A stretch of DNA of 64,000 bases from positions 9,065,501 to 9,129,500 of the forward strand of contig CM050656.1 of assembly GCA_027574665.1 (NCBI GenBank). Direction: 5' to 3'. The translations under genes were made by a program, and so were the position numbers. Shown piece after piece: positions 47,101 to 59,696 of this stretch. Within the stretch, counting starts at the first letter, position 1. The number at the start of each line of letters is the position of its first letter. The notes under the pieces are model-generated. The model made no database searches. It was not told where the DNA came from and saw only the letters and a list, made by a program, of their open reading frames with translations. The DNA is from Rhynochetos jubatus (Eukaryota > Chordata > Aves > Eurypygiformes > Rhynochetidae).

Positions 47101-50100
47101 AACCCTAACCCTAACCCTACAAGTTGTCGACCGCGGTTTCCGGCCACGCCCCCCCCGCGTTCTGGCTAGGAAAGCTGGGGAGGGAGCCATGTCGGTGCAG
47201 TGTCGTGCTCCTCTTGGCAGGCCTTTGCAATGCCAATTATCCCTGGAGCTGTGGGCTTTCTGGTTCTCCAGACCCTAACCCTAACCCTAAACCTAGAAGT
47301 TGCCGACGGCGGTTTCCGGCCACGCCCCCCCCGCGTTCTGGCTAGGAAAGCTGGGGAGGGAGCCATGTCGGTGCAGTGTCGTGCTCCTCTTGGCAGGCCT
47401 TTGCAATGCCAATTATCCCTGGAGCTGTGGGCTTTCTGGTTCTCCAGACCCTAACCCTAACCCTAACCCTAGAAGTTGCCGACCGCGGTTTCCGGCCACG
47501 CCCCCCCCGCGTTCTGGCTAGGAAAGCTGGGGAGGGAGCCATGTCGGTGCAGTGTCGTGCTCCTCTTGGCAGGCCTTTGCAATGCCAATTATCCCTGGAG
47601 CTGTGGGCTTTCTGGTTCTCCAGACGCTAACCCTAACCCTAACCCTAGAAGTTGCCGACCGCGGTTTCTGGAAACGCCCCCCCCCGCGTTCTGGCTAGGA
47701 AAGCTGGGGAGGGAGCCATGTCGGTGCAGTGTCGTGCTCCTCTTGGCAGGCCTTTGCAATGCCAATTATCCCTGGAGCTGTGGGCTTTCTGGTTCTCCAG
47801 ACCCTAACCCTAACCCTAACCCTAGAAGTTGCCGACCGCGGTTTCCGGCCACGCCCCCCCCCCGCGTTCTGGTTAGGAAAGCTGGGGAGGGAGCCATGTC
47901 GGTGCAGTGTCGTGCTCCTCTTGGCAGGCCTTTGCAATGCCAATTATCCCTGGAGCTGTGGGCTTTCTGGTTCTCCAGACCCTAACCCTAACCCTAACCC
48001 TAGAAGTTGCCGACGGCGGTTTCCGGCCACGCCCCCCCCGCGTTCTGGCTAGGAAAGCTGGGGAGGGAGCCATGTCGGTGCAGTGTCGTGCTCCTCTTGG
48101 CAGGCCTTTGCAATCCCAATTATCCCTGGAGCTGTGGGCTTTCTGGTTCTCCAGACCCTAACCCTAACCCTAACCCTAGAAGTTGCCGACCGCGCTTTCC
48201 GGCCACGCCCCCCCCGCGTTCTGGCTAGGAAAGCTGGGGAGGGAGCCATGTCGGTGCAGTGTCGTGCTCCTCTTGGCAGGCCTTTGCAATGCCAATTAGC
48301 CCTGGAGCTGTGGGCTTTCTGGTTCTCCAGACCCTAACCCTAACCCTAACCCTAGAAGTTGCCGATCGCGGTTTCCGGCCACGCCCCCCCCGCGTTCTGG
48401 CTAGGAAAGCTGGGGAGGGAGCCATGTCGGTGCAGTGTCGTGCTCCTCTTGGCAGGCCTTTGCAATGCCAATTATCCCTGGAGCTGTGGGCTTTCTGGTT
48501 CTCCAGACCCTAACCCTAACCCTAACCCTAGAAGTTGCCGACCGCGCTTTCCGGCCACGCCCCCTCCGCGTTCTGGCTAGGAAAGCTGGGGAGGGAGCCA
48601 TGTCGGTGCAGTGTCGTGCTCCTCTTGGCAGGCCTTTGCAATGCCAATTATCCCTGGAGCTGTGGGCTTTCTGGTTCTCCAGACCCTAACCCTAACCCTA
48701 ACCCTAGAAGTTGCCGACCGCGGTTTCCGGCCACGCCCCCGCCGGGTTCTGGCTAGGAAAGCTGGGGAGGGAGCCATGTCGGTGCAGTGTCGTGCTCCTC
48801 TTGGCAGGCCTTTGCAATGCCAATTGTCCCTGGAGCTGTGGGCTTTCTGGTTCTCCAGACCCTAACCCTAACCCTAACCCTAGAAGTTGCCGACCGCGGT
48901 TTCCGGCCACGCCCCCCCCGCGTTCTGGCTAGGAAAGCTGGGGAGGGAGCCATGTCGGTGCAGTGTCGTGCTCCTCTTGGCAGGCCTTTGCAATGCCAAT
49001 TATCCCTGGAGCTGTGGGCTTTCTGGTTCTCCAGACCCTAACCCTAACCCTAACCCTAGAAGTTGCCGACCGCGGTTTCCGGCCACACCCCCCCCGCGTT
49101 CTGGCTAGGAAAGCTGGGGAGGGAGCCATGTCGGTGCAGTGTCGTGCTCCTCTTGGCAGGCCTTTGCAATGCCAATTATCCCTGGAGCTGTGGGCTTTCT
49201 GGTTCTCCAGACCCTAACCCTAACCCTAACCCTAGAAGTTGCCGAACGCGGTTTCCGGCCACGCCCCCCGTGGGTTCTGGCTAGGAAAGCTGGGGAGGGA
49301 GCCATGTCGGTGCAGTGTCGTGCTCCTCTTGGCAGGCCTTTGCAATGCCAATTATCCCTGGAGCTGTGGGCTTTCTGGTTCTCCAGACCCTAACCCTAAC
49401 CCTAACCCTAGAAGTTGCCGACCGCGGTTTCCGGCCACGCCCCCCCCCGCATTCTGGCTAGGAAAGCTGGGGAGGGAGCCATGTCGGTGCAGTGTCGTGC
49501 TCCTCTTGGCAGGCCTTTACAATCTCAATCATCCCTGGAGCTGTGGGCTTTCTGGTTCTCCAGACCCTAACCCTAACCCTAACCCTAGAAGTTGCCGACC
49601 GCGGTTTCCAGCCACGCCCCCCCCGGGTCCTGGCTAGGAAAGCTGGGGAGAGAGCCATGTCGGTGCAGTGTCGTGCTCCTCTTGGCAGGCCTTTGCAATG
49701 CCAATTATCCCTGGAGCTGTGGGCTTTCTGGTTCTCCAGACCCTAACCCTAACCCTAACCCTAGAAGTTGCCGACCGCGGTTTCCGGCCACGCCCCCCCC
49801 GGGTTCTAGCAGGGAAAGCTGGGGAGGGAGCCATGTCGGTGCAGTGTCGTGCTCCTCTTGGCAGGCCTTTACAATCTCAATCATCCCTGGAGCTGTGGGC
49901 TTTCTGGTTCTCCAGACCCTAACCCTAACCCTAACCCTAGAAGTTGCCGACCGCGGTTTCCAGCCACGCCCCCCCCGGGTCCTGGCTAGGAAAGCTGGGG
50001 AGAGAGCCATGTCGGTGCAGTGTCGTGCTCCTCTTGGCAGGCCTTTGCAATCCCAATTATCCCTGGAGCTGTGGGCTTTCTGGTTCTCCAGACCCTAACC

Positions 50101-51586
50101 CTAACCCTAACCCTAGAAGTTGCCGAACGCGGTTTCCGGCCACGCCCCCTCCGCGTTCTGGCTAGGAAAGCTGGGGAGGGAGCCATGTCGGTGCAGTGTC
50201 GTCCTCCTCTTGGCAGGCCTTTGCCATCCCAATTATCCCTGGAGCTGTGGGCTTTCTGGTTCTCCAGACCCTAACCCTAACCCTAACCCTAGAAGTTGCC
50301 GACCGCGGTTTCCGGCCACGCCCCCCCCGCGTTCTGGCTAGGAAAGCTGGGGAGGGAGCCATGTCGGTGCAGTGTCGTGCTCCTCTTGGCAGGCCTTTGC
50401 AATGCCAATTATCCCTGGAGCTGTGGGCTTTCTGGTTCTCCAGACGCTAACCCTAACCCTAACCCTAGAAGTTGCCGACCGCGGTTTCCGGCCACGCCCC
50501 CGCCGGGTTCTGGCTAGGAAAGCTGGGGAGGGAGCCATGTCGGTGCAGTGTCGTGCTCCTCTTGGCAGGACTTTGCAATGCCAATTATCCCTGGAGCTGT
50601 GGGCTTTCTGGTTCTCCAGACCCTAACCCTAACCCTAACCCTAGAAGTTGCCGAACGCGGTTTCCGGCCACGCCCCCCCCGCGTTCTGGCTAGGAAAGCT
50701 GGGGAGGGAGCCATGTCGGTGCAGTGTCGTGCTCCTCTTGGCAGGCCTTTGCAATGCCAATTGTCCCTGGAGCTGTGGGCTTTCTGGTTCTCCAGACGCT
50801 AACCCTAACCCTAACCCTAGAAGTTGCCGACGGCGGTTTCCGGCCACGCCCCCCCCCGCGTTCTGGCTAGGAAATCTGGGGAGGGAGCCATGTCGGTGCA
50901 GTGTCGTGCTCCTCTTGGCAGGCCTTTGCAATGCCAATTATCCCTGGAGCTGTGGGCTTTCTGGTTCTCCAGACGCTAACCCTAACCCTAACCCTAGAAG
51001 TTGCCGACGGCGCTTTCTGGCCACGCCCCCCCCGCGTTCTGGCTAGGAAAGCTGGGGAGGGAGCCATGTCGGTGCAGTGTCGTGCTCCTCTTGGCAGGCC
51101 TTTGCAATGCCAATTATCCCTGGAGCTGTGGGCTTTCTGGTTCTCCAGACCCTAACCCTAACCCTAACCCTAGAAGTTGCCGACCGCGGTTTCCGGCCAC
51201 GCCCCCCCCGGGTTCTGGCTAGGAAAGCTGGGGAGGGAGCCATGTCGGTGCAGTGTCGTGCTCCTCTTGGCAGGCCTTTGCAATGCCAATTATCCCTGGA
51301 GCTGTGGGCTTTCTGGTTCTCCAGACGCTAACCCTAACCCTAACCCTAGAAGTTGCCGACGGCGCTTTCCGGCCACGCCCCCCGTGGGTTCTGGCTAGGA
51401 AAGCTGGGGAGGGAGCCATGTCGGTGCAGTGTCGTGCTCCTCTTGGCAGGCCTTTGCAATGCCAATTATCCCTGGAGCTGTGGGCTTTCTGGTTCTCCAG
51501 ACCCTAACCCTAACCCTAACCCTAGAAGTTGCCGACCGCGGTTTCCGGCCACGCCCCCCCCGCGTTCTGGCTAGGAAAGCTGGGGA
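44187..51586 (+). repeat. Large duplicated block of about 42 monomers, copy A (7.4 kb)
   Basis: The ordered private markers include: GGAAAGCTTTGGAGG (about 44,527 and 46,117); CCAATTGTCC; TTTCCGACCACG; CGCCCACCCC with CATGTTGG; GCGTTTTCC; the CCATCCCAAATATCC/CTACAAGTTGTCGAC unit; CCAATTAGCCC; CCCCTCCGCG; CACACCCC; GAACGCGG; TTACAATCTCAATCATCC with GGGTCCTGG; GTCGTCCTCC; GGCAGGACTTTGC; and GACGGCGCTT. The same order occurs in 51,763-59,514. The offset changes stepwise from about 7,399 to 7,928 bp as monomers are gained. Confidence 0.88.
47006..47181 (+). repeat. Rare monomer type, second copy
   Basis: Carries the same CCATCCCAAATATCC and CTACAAGTTGTCGAC combination as 529-704 and 54,405-54,580. 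Within the large duplication it is the copy A counterpart of the 54.4-kb unit. Confidence 0.85.
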
Positions 51587-51762
51587 GGGAGCCATGTCGG
51601 TGCAGTGTCGTGCTCCTCTTGGCAGGCCTTTGCAATGCCAATTATCCCTGGAGCTGTGGGCTTTCTGGTTCTCCAGACCCTAACCCTAACCCTAACCCTA
51701 GAAGTTGCCGACCGCGGTTTCCGGCCACGCCCCCCCCGCGTTCTGGCTAGGAAAGCTGGGGA

Positions 51763-54700
51763 GGGAGCCATGTCGGTGCAGTGTCGTGCTCCTCTTGGCA
51801 GGCCTTTGCAATGCCAATTATCCCTGGAGCTGTGGGCTTTCTGGTTCTCCAGACGCTAACCCTAACCCTAACCCTAGAAGTTGCCGACCGTGGTTTCCGG
51901 CCACGCCCCCCCCGCGTTCTGGCTAGGAAAGCTGGGGAGGGAGCCATGTCGGTGCAGTGTCGTGCTCCTCTTGGCAGGCCTTTGCAATGCCAATTATCCC
52001 TGGAGCTGTGGGCTTTCTGGTTCTCCAGACGCTAACCCTAACCCTAACCCTAGAAGTTGCCGACCGCGGTTTCCGGCCACGCCCCCCCCGCGTTCTGGCT
52101 AGGAAAGCTTTGGAGGGAGCCATGTCGGTGCAGTGTCGTGCTCCTCTTGGCAGGCCTTTGCAATGCCAATTATCCCTGGAGCTGTGGGCTTTCTGGTTCT
52201 CCAGACCCTAACCCTAACCCTAACCCTAGAAGTTGCCGACCGCGGTTTCCGGCCACGCCCCCCCCGCGTTCTGGCTAGGAAAGCTGGGGAGGGAGCCATG
52301 TCGGTGCAGTGTCGTGCTCCTCTTGGCAGGCCTTTGCAATGCCAATTGTCCCTGGAGCTGTGGGCTTTCTGGTTCTCCAGACCCTAACCCTAACCCTAAC
52401 CCTAGAAGTTGCCGACCGCGGTTTCCGGCCACGCCCCCCCCGCGTTCTGGCTAGGAAAGCTGGGGAGGGAGCCATGTCGGTGCAGTGTCGTGCTCCTCTT
52501 GGCAGGCCTTTGCAATGCCAATTATCCCTGGAGCTGTGGGCTTTCTGGTTCTCCAGACCCTAACCCTAACCCTAACCCTAGAAGTTGCCGACCGCGGTTT
52601 CCGACCACGCCCCCCCCGCGTTCTGGCTAGGAAAGCTGGGGAGGGAGCCATGTCGGTGCAGTGTCGTGCTCCTCTTGGCAGGCCTTTGCAATGCCAATTA
52701 TCCCTGGAGCTGTGGGCTTTCTGGTTCTCCAGACCCTAACCCTAACCCTAACCCTAGAAGTTGCCGACCGCGGTTTCCGGCCACGCCCACCCCGCGTTCT
52801 GGCTAGGAAAGCTGGGGAGGGAGCCATGTTGGTGCAGTGTCGTGCTCCTCTTGGCAGGCCTTTGCAATGCCAATTGTCCCTGGAGCTGTGGGCTTTCTGG
52901 TTCTCCAGACCCTAACCCTAACCCTAACCCTAGAAGTTGCCGACCGCGGTTTCCGGCCACGCCCCCCCCGCGTTCTGGCTAGGAAAGCTGGGGAGGGAGC
53001 CATGTCGGTGCAGTGTCGTGCTCCTCTTGGCAGGCCTTTGCAATCCCAATTATCCCTGGAGCTGTGGGCTTTCTGGTTCTCCAGACGCTAACCCTAACCC
53101 TAACCCTAGAAGTTGCCGACCGCGGTTTCCGGCCACGCCCCCCCCCGCGTTCTGGCTAGGAAAGCTGGGGAGGGAGCCATGTCGGTGCAGTGTCGTGCTC
53201 CTCTTGGCAGGCCTTTGCAATGCCAATTATCCCTGGAGCTGTGGGCTTTCTGGTTCTCCAGACCCTAACCCTAACCCTAACCCTAGAAGTTGCCGACCGC
53301 GGTTTCCGGCCACGCCCCCCCGCATTCTGGCTAGGAAAGCTGGGGAGGGAGCCATGTCGGTGCAGTGTCGTGCTCCTCTTGGCAGGCCTTTGCAATGCCA
53401 ATTATCCCTGGAGCTGTGGGCTTTCTGGTTCTCCAGACGCTAACCCTAACCCTAACCCTAGAAGTTGCCGACCGCGGTTTCCGGCCACGCCCCCCCCGCG
53501 TTCTGGCTAGGAAAGCTTTGGAGGGAGCCATGTCGGTGCAGTGTCGTGCTCCTCTTGGCAGGCCTTTGCAATGCCAATTATCCCTGGAGCTGTGGGCTTT
53601 CTGGTTCTCCAGACCCTAACCCTAACCCTAACCCTAGAAGTTGCCGACCGCGGTTTCCGGCCACGCCCCCCCCGCGTTCTGGCTAGGAAAGCTGGGGAGG
53701 GAGCCATGTCGGTGCAGTGTCGTGCTCCTCTTGGCAGGCCTTTGCAATGCCAATTGTCCCTGGAGCTGTGGGCTTTCTGGTTCTCCAGACCCTAACCCTA
53801 ACCCTAACCCTAGAAGTTGCCGACCGCGTTTTCCGGCCACGCCCCCCCCCGCGTTCTGGCTAGGAAAGCTGGGGAGGGAGCCATGTCGGTGCAGTGTCGT
53901 GCTCCTCTTGGCAGGCCTTTGCAATCCCAATTATCCCTGGAGCTGTGGGCTTTCTGGTTCTCCAGACGCTAACCCTAACCCTAACCCTAGAAGTTGCCGA
54001 CCGCGGTTTCCGGCCACGCCCCCCCCGCGTTCTGGCTAGGAAAGCTGGGGAGGGAGCCATGTCGGTGCAGTGTCGTGCTCCTCTTGGCAGGCCTTTGCAA
54101 TGCCAATTATCCCTGGAGCTGTGGGCTTTCTGGTTCTCCAGACCCTAACCCTAACCCTAACCCTAGAAGTTGCCGACCGCGGTTTCCAGCCACGCCCCCC
54201 CCCGCGTTCTGGCTAGGAAAGCTGGGGAGAGAGCCATGTCGGTGCAGTGTCGTGCTCCTCTTGGCAGGCCTTTGCAATGCCAATTATCCCTGGAGCTGTG
54301 GGCTTTCTGGTTCTCCAGACCCTAACCCTAACCCTAACCCTAGAAGTTGCCGACCGCCGTTTCCGGCCACGCCCCCCCCGCGTTCTGGCTAGGAAAGCTG
54401 GGGAGGGAGCCATGTCGGTGCAGTGTCGTGCTCCTCTTGGCAGGCCTTTGCCATCCCAAATATCCCTGGAGCTGTGGGCTTTCTGGTTCTCCAGACCCTA
54501 ACCCTAACCCTAACCCTACAAGTTGTCGACCGCGGTTTCCGGCCACGCCCCCCCTGCGTTCTGGCTAGGAAAGCTGGGGAGGGAGCCATGTCGGTGCAGT
54601 GTCGTGCTCCTCTTGGCAGGCCTTTGCAATGCCAATTATCCCTGGAGCTGTGGGCTTTCTGGTTCTCCAGACCCTAACCCTAACCCTAAACCTAGAAGTT

Positions 54701-57700
54701 GCCGACGGCGGTTTCCGGCCACGCCCCCCCCGCGTTCTGGCTAGGAAAGCTGGGGAGGGAGCCATGTCGGTGCAGTGTCGTGCTCCTCTTGGCAGGCCTT
54801 TGCAATGCCAATTATCCCTGGAGCTGTGGGCTTTCTGGTTCTCCAGACCCTAACCCTAACCCTAACCCTAGAAGTTGCCGACGGCGGTTTCCGGCCACGC
54901 CCCCCCCCCGCGTTCTGGCTAGGAAAGCTGGGGAGGGAGCCATGTCGGTGCAGTGTCGTGCTCCTCTTGGCAGGCCTTTGCAATGCCAATTATCCCTGGA
55001 GCTGTGGGCTTTCTGGTTCTCCAGACCCTAACCCTAACCCTAACCCTAGAAGTTGCCGACCGCGGTTTCCGGCCACGCCCCCCCCGCGTTCTGGCTAGGA
55101 AAGCTGGGGAGGGAGCCATGTCGGTGCAGTGTCGTGCTCCTCTTGGCAGGCCTTTGCAATGCCAATTATCCCTGGAGCTGTGGGCTTTCTGGTTCTCCAG
55201 ACCCTAACCCTAACCCTAACCCTAGAAGTTGCCGACGGCGGTTTCCGGCCACGCCCCCCCCCCGCGTTCTGGCTAGGAAAGCTGGGGAGGGAGCCATGTC
55301 GGTGCAGTGTCGTGCTCCTCTTGGCAGGCCTTTGCAATGCCAATTATCCCTGGAGCTGTGGGCTTTCTGGTTCTCCAGACCCTAACCCTAACCCTAACCC
55401 TAGAAGTTGCCGACCGCGGTTTCCGGCCACGCCCCCCCCGCGTTCTGGCTAGGAAAGCTGGGGAGGGAGCCATGTCGGTGCAGTGTCGTGCTCCTCTTGG
55501 CAGGCCTTTGCAATGCCAATTATCCCTGGAGCTGTGGGCTTTCTGGTTCTCCAGACCCTAACCCTAACCCTAACCCTAGAAGTTGCCGACCGCGGTTTCC
55601 GGCCACGCCCCCCCCGCGTTCTGGCTAGGAAAGCTGGGGAGGGAGCCATGTCGGTGCAGTGTCGTGCTCCTCTTGGCAGGCCTTTGCAATGCCAATTAGC
55701 CCTGGAGCTGTGGGCTTTCTGGTTCTCCAGACCCTAACCCTAACCCTAACCCTAGAAGTTGCCGACCGCGGTTTCCGGCCACGCCCCCCCCGCGTTCTGG
55801 CTAGGAAAGCTGGGGAGGGAGCCATGTCGGTGCAGTGTCGTGCTCCTCTTGGCAGGCCTTTGCAATGCCAATTATCCCTGGAGCTGTGGGCTTTCTGGTT
55901 CTCCAGACCCTAACCCTAACCCTAACCCTAGAAGTTGCCGACCGTGGTTTCCGACCACGCCCCCGCCGGGTTCTGGCTAGGAAAGCTGGGGAGGGAGCCA
56001 TGTCGGTGCAGTGTCGTGCTCCTCTTGGCAGGCCTTTGCAATGCCAATTATCCCTGGAGCTGTGGGCTTTCTGGTTCTCCAGACCCTAACCCTAACCCTA
56101 ACCCTAGAAGTTGCCGACCGCGCTTTCCGGCCACGCCCCCTCCGCGTTCTGGCTAGGAAAGCTGGGGAGGGAGCCATGTCGGTGCAGTGTCGTGCTCCTC
56201 TTGGCAGGCCTTTGCAATGCCAATTATCCCTGGAGCTGTGGGCTTTCTGGTTCTCCAGACCCTAACCCTAACCCTAACCCTAGAAGTTGCCGACCGCGGT
56301 TTCCGGCCACGCCCCCGCCGGGTTCTGGCTAGGAAAGCTGGGGAGGGAGCCATGTCGGTGCAGTGTCGTGCTCCTCTTGGCAGGCCTTTGCAATGCCAAT
56401 TATCCCTGGAGCTGTGGGCTTTCTGGTTCTCCAGACCCTAACCCTAACCCTAACCCTAGAAGTTGCCGACCGCGCTTTCCGGCCACGCCCCCTCCGCGTT
56501 CTGGCTAGGAAAGCTGGGGAGGGAGCCATGTCGGTGCAGTGTCGTGCTCCTCTTGGCAGGCCTTTGCAATGCCAATTATCCCTGGAGCTGTGGGCTTTCT
56601 GGTTCTCCAGACCCTAACCCTAACCCTAACCCTAGAAGTTGCCGACCGCGGTTTCCGGCCACGCCCCCGCCGGGTTCTGGCTAGGAAAGCTGGGGAGGGA
56701 GCCATGTCGGTGCAGTGTCGTGCTCCTCTTGGCAGGCCTTTGCAATGCCAATTGTCCCTGGAGCTGTGGGCTTTCTGGTTCTCCAGACCCTAACCCTAAC
56801 CCTAACCCTAGAAGTTGCCGACCGCGGTTTCCGGCCACGCCCCCGCCGGGTTCTGGCTAGGAAAGCTGGGGAGGGAGCCATGTCGGTGCAGTGTCGTGCT
56901 CCTCTTGGCAGGCCTTTGCAATGCCAATTATCCCTGGAGCTGTGGGCTTTCTGGTTCTCCAGACCCTAACCCTAACCCTAACCCTAGAAGTTGCCGACCG
57001 CGGTTTCCGGCCACACCCCCCCCGCGTTCTGGCTAGGAAAGCTGGGGAGGGAGCCATGTCGGTGCAGTGTCGTGCTCCTCTTGGCAGGCCTTTGCAATGC
57101 CAATTATCCCTGGAGCTGTGGGCTTTCTGGTTCTCCAGACCCTAACCCTAACCCTAACCCTAGAAGTTGCCGAACGCGGTTTCCGGCCACGCCCCCCGTG
57201 GGTTCTGGCTAGGAAAGCTGGGGAGGGAGCCATGTCGGTGCAGTGTCGTGCTCCTCTTGGCAGGCCTTTGCAATGCCAATTATCCCTGGAGCTGTGGGCT
57301 TTCTGGTTCTCCAGACCCTAACCCTAACCCTAACCCTAGAAGTTGCCGACCGCGGTTTCCGGCCACGCCCCCCCCGGGTTCTAGCAGGGAAAGCTGGGGA
57401 GGGAGCCATGTCGGTGCAGTGTCGTGCTCCTCTTGGCAGGCCTTTACAATCTCAATCATCCCTGGAGCTGTGGGCTTTCTGGTTCTCCAGACCCTAACCC
57501 TAACCCTAACCCTAGAAGTTGCCGACCGCGGTTTCCAGCCACGCCCCCCCCGGGTCCTGGCTAGGAAAGCTGGGGAGAGAGCCATGTCGGTGCAGTGTCG
57601 TGCTCCTCTTGGCAGGCCTTTGCAATGCCAATTATCCCTGGAGCTGTGGGCTTTCTGGTTCTCCAGACCCTAACCCTAACCCTAACCCTAGAAGTTGCCG

Positions 57701-59514
57701 ACCGCGGTTTCCGGCCACGCCCCCCCCGGGTTCTAGCAGGGAAAGCTGGGGAGGGAGCCATGTCGGTGCAGTGTCGTGCTCCTCTTGGCAGGCCTTTACA
57801 ATCTCAATCATCCCTGGAGCTGTGGGCTTTCTGGTTCTCCAGACCCTAACCCTAACCCTAACCCTAGAAGTTGCCGACCGCGGTTTCCAGCCACGCCCCC
57901 CCCGGGTCCTGGCTAGGAAAGCTGGGGAGAGAGCCATGTCGGTGCAGTGTCGTGCTCCTCTTGGCAGGCCTTTGCAATCCCAATTATCCCTGGAGCTGTG
58001 GGCTTTCTGGTTCTCCAGACCCTAACCCTAACCCTAACCCTAGAAGTTGCCGAACGCGGTTTCCGGCCACGCCCCCTCCGCGTTCTGGCTAGGAAAGCTG
58101 GGGAGGGAGCCATGTCGGTGCAGTGTCGTCCTCCTCTTGGCAGGCCTTTGCCATCCCAATTATCCCTGGAGCTGTGGGCTTTCTGGTTCTCCAGACCCTA
58201 ACCCTAACCCTAACCCTAGAAGTTGCCGACCGCGGTTTCCGGCCACGCCCCCCCCGCGTTCTGGCTAGGAAAGCTGGGGAGGGAGCCATGTCGGTGCAGT
58301 GTCGTGCTCCTCTTGGCAGGCCTTTGCAATGCCAATTATCCCTGGAGCTGTGGGCTTTCTGGTTCTCCAGACCCTAACCCTAACCCTAACCCTAGAAGTT
58401 GCCGACCGCGGTTTCCGGCCACGCCCCCGCCGGGTTCTGGCTAGGAAAGCTGGGGAGGGAGCCATGTCGGTGCAGTGTCGTGCTCCTCTTGGCAGGACTT
58501 TGCAATGCCAATTATCCCTGGAGCTGTGGGCTTTCTGGTTCTCCAGACCCTAACCCTAACCCTAACCCTAGAAGTTGCCGAACGCGGTTTCCGGCCACGC
58601 CCCCCCCGCGTTCTGGCTAGGAAAGCTGGGGAGGGAGCCATGTCGGTGCAGTGTCGTGCTCCTCTTGGCAGGCCTTTGCAATGCCAATTGTCCCTGGAGC
58701 TGTGGGCTTTCTGGTTCTCCAGACGCTAACCCTAACCCTAACCCTAGAAGTTGCCGACGGCGGTTTCCGGCCACGCCCCCCCCCGCGTTCTGGCTAGGAA
58801 AGCTGGGGAGGGAGCCATGTCGGTGCAGTGTCGTGCTCCTCTTGGCAGGCCTTTGCAATGCCAATTATCCCTGGAGCTGTGGGCTTTCTGGTTCTCCAGA
58901 CGCTAACCCTAACCCTAACCCTAGAAGTTGCCGAACGCGGTTTCCGGCCACGCCCCCCGTGGGTTCTGGCTAGGAAAGCTGGGGAGGGAGCCATGTCGGT
59001 GCAGTGTCGTGCTCCTCTTGGCAGGCCTTTGCAATGCCAATTATCCCTGGAGCTGTGGGCTTTCTGGTTCTCCAGACCCTAACCCTAACCCTAACCCTAG
59101 AAGTTGCCGACGGCGGTTTCCGGCCACGCCCCCCCCCGCATTCTGGCTAGGAAAGCTGGGGAGGGAGCCATGTCGGTGCAGTGTCGTGCTCCTCTTGGCA
59201 GGCCTTTGCAATGCCAATTATCCCTGGAGCTGTGGGCTTTCTGGTTCTCCAGACGCTAACCCTAACCCTAACCCTAGAAGTTGCCGACGGCGCTTTCCGG
59301 CCACGCCCCCCGTGGGTTCTGGCTAGGAAAGCTGGGGAGGGAGCCATGTCGGTGCAGTGTCGTGCTCCTCTTGGCAGGCCTTTGCAATGCCAATTATCCC
59401 TGGAGCTGTGGGCTTTCTGGTTCTCCAGACCCTAACCCTAACCCTAACCCTAGAAGTTGCCGACCGCGGTTTCCGGCCACGCCCCCCCCGCGTTCTGGCT
59501 AGGAAAGCTGGGGA
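51763..59514 (+). repeat. Large duplicated block of about 44 monomers, copy B (7.75 kb)
   Basis: This is the sister of 44,187-51,586, separated from it by a single monomer. The offset is 7,576 bp at the left edge, 7,399-7,400 bp from about 45.0 to 48.3 kb of copy A, then 7,576 and finally 7,927-7,928 bp. The copies therefore gained or lost whole monomers after duplication. One visible gain is the 352-bp dimer (CCCCCGCCGGG plus CCCCTCCGCG) doubled at about 55.98-56.68 kb. Point differences are few, suggesting recent duplication. Confidence 0.88.
54405..54580 (+). repeat. Rare monomer type, third copy
   Basis: Identical in marker changes to 47,006-47,181 at an offset of 7,399 bp. It differs by CCCCCCTGCG in the C tract. 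The next unit in both copies has the AAACCTAG telomeric end. Confidence 0.85.
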
Positions 59515-59696
59515 GGGAGCCATGTCGGTGCAGTGTCGTGCTCCTCTTGGCAGGCCTTTACAATCTCAATCATCCCTGGAGATGTGGGCTTTCTGGTTCT
59601 CCAGACCCTAACCCTAACCCTAACCCTAACCCTAGAAGTTGACAACCGCGGTTTCCGGAAACGCCCACCGTGGGTTCTGGCTAGGAAAGCTGGGGA
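59515..59696 (+). repeat. 182-bp monomer with an extra telomeric hexamer, most divergent unit
   Basis: The block at 59,606-59,635 is four CCCTAA plus CCCTAG, the only expanded block I found. The unit also carries TTTACAATCTCAATCATCC, GGAGATGTGG, GTTGACAACCGCGG, CCGGAAACGCCCACCGTGGG and a following ATGTTGG, making it the most divergent copy in the window. It sits exactly at the right end of the large 7.4-7.9-kb duplication, which suggests a recombination or boundary unit. Confidence 0.9.
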
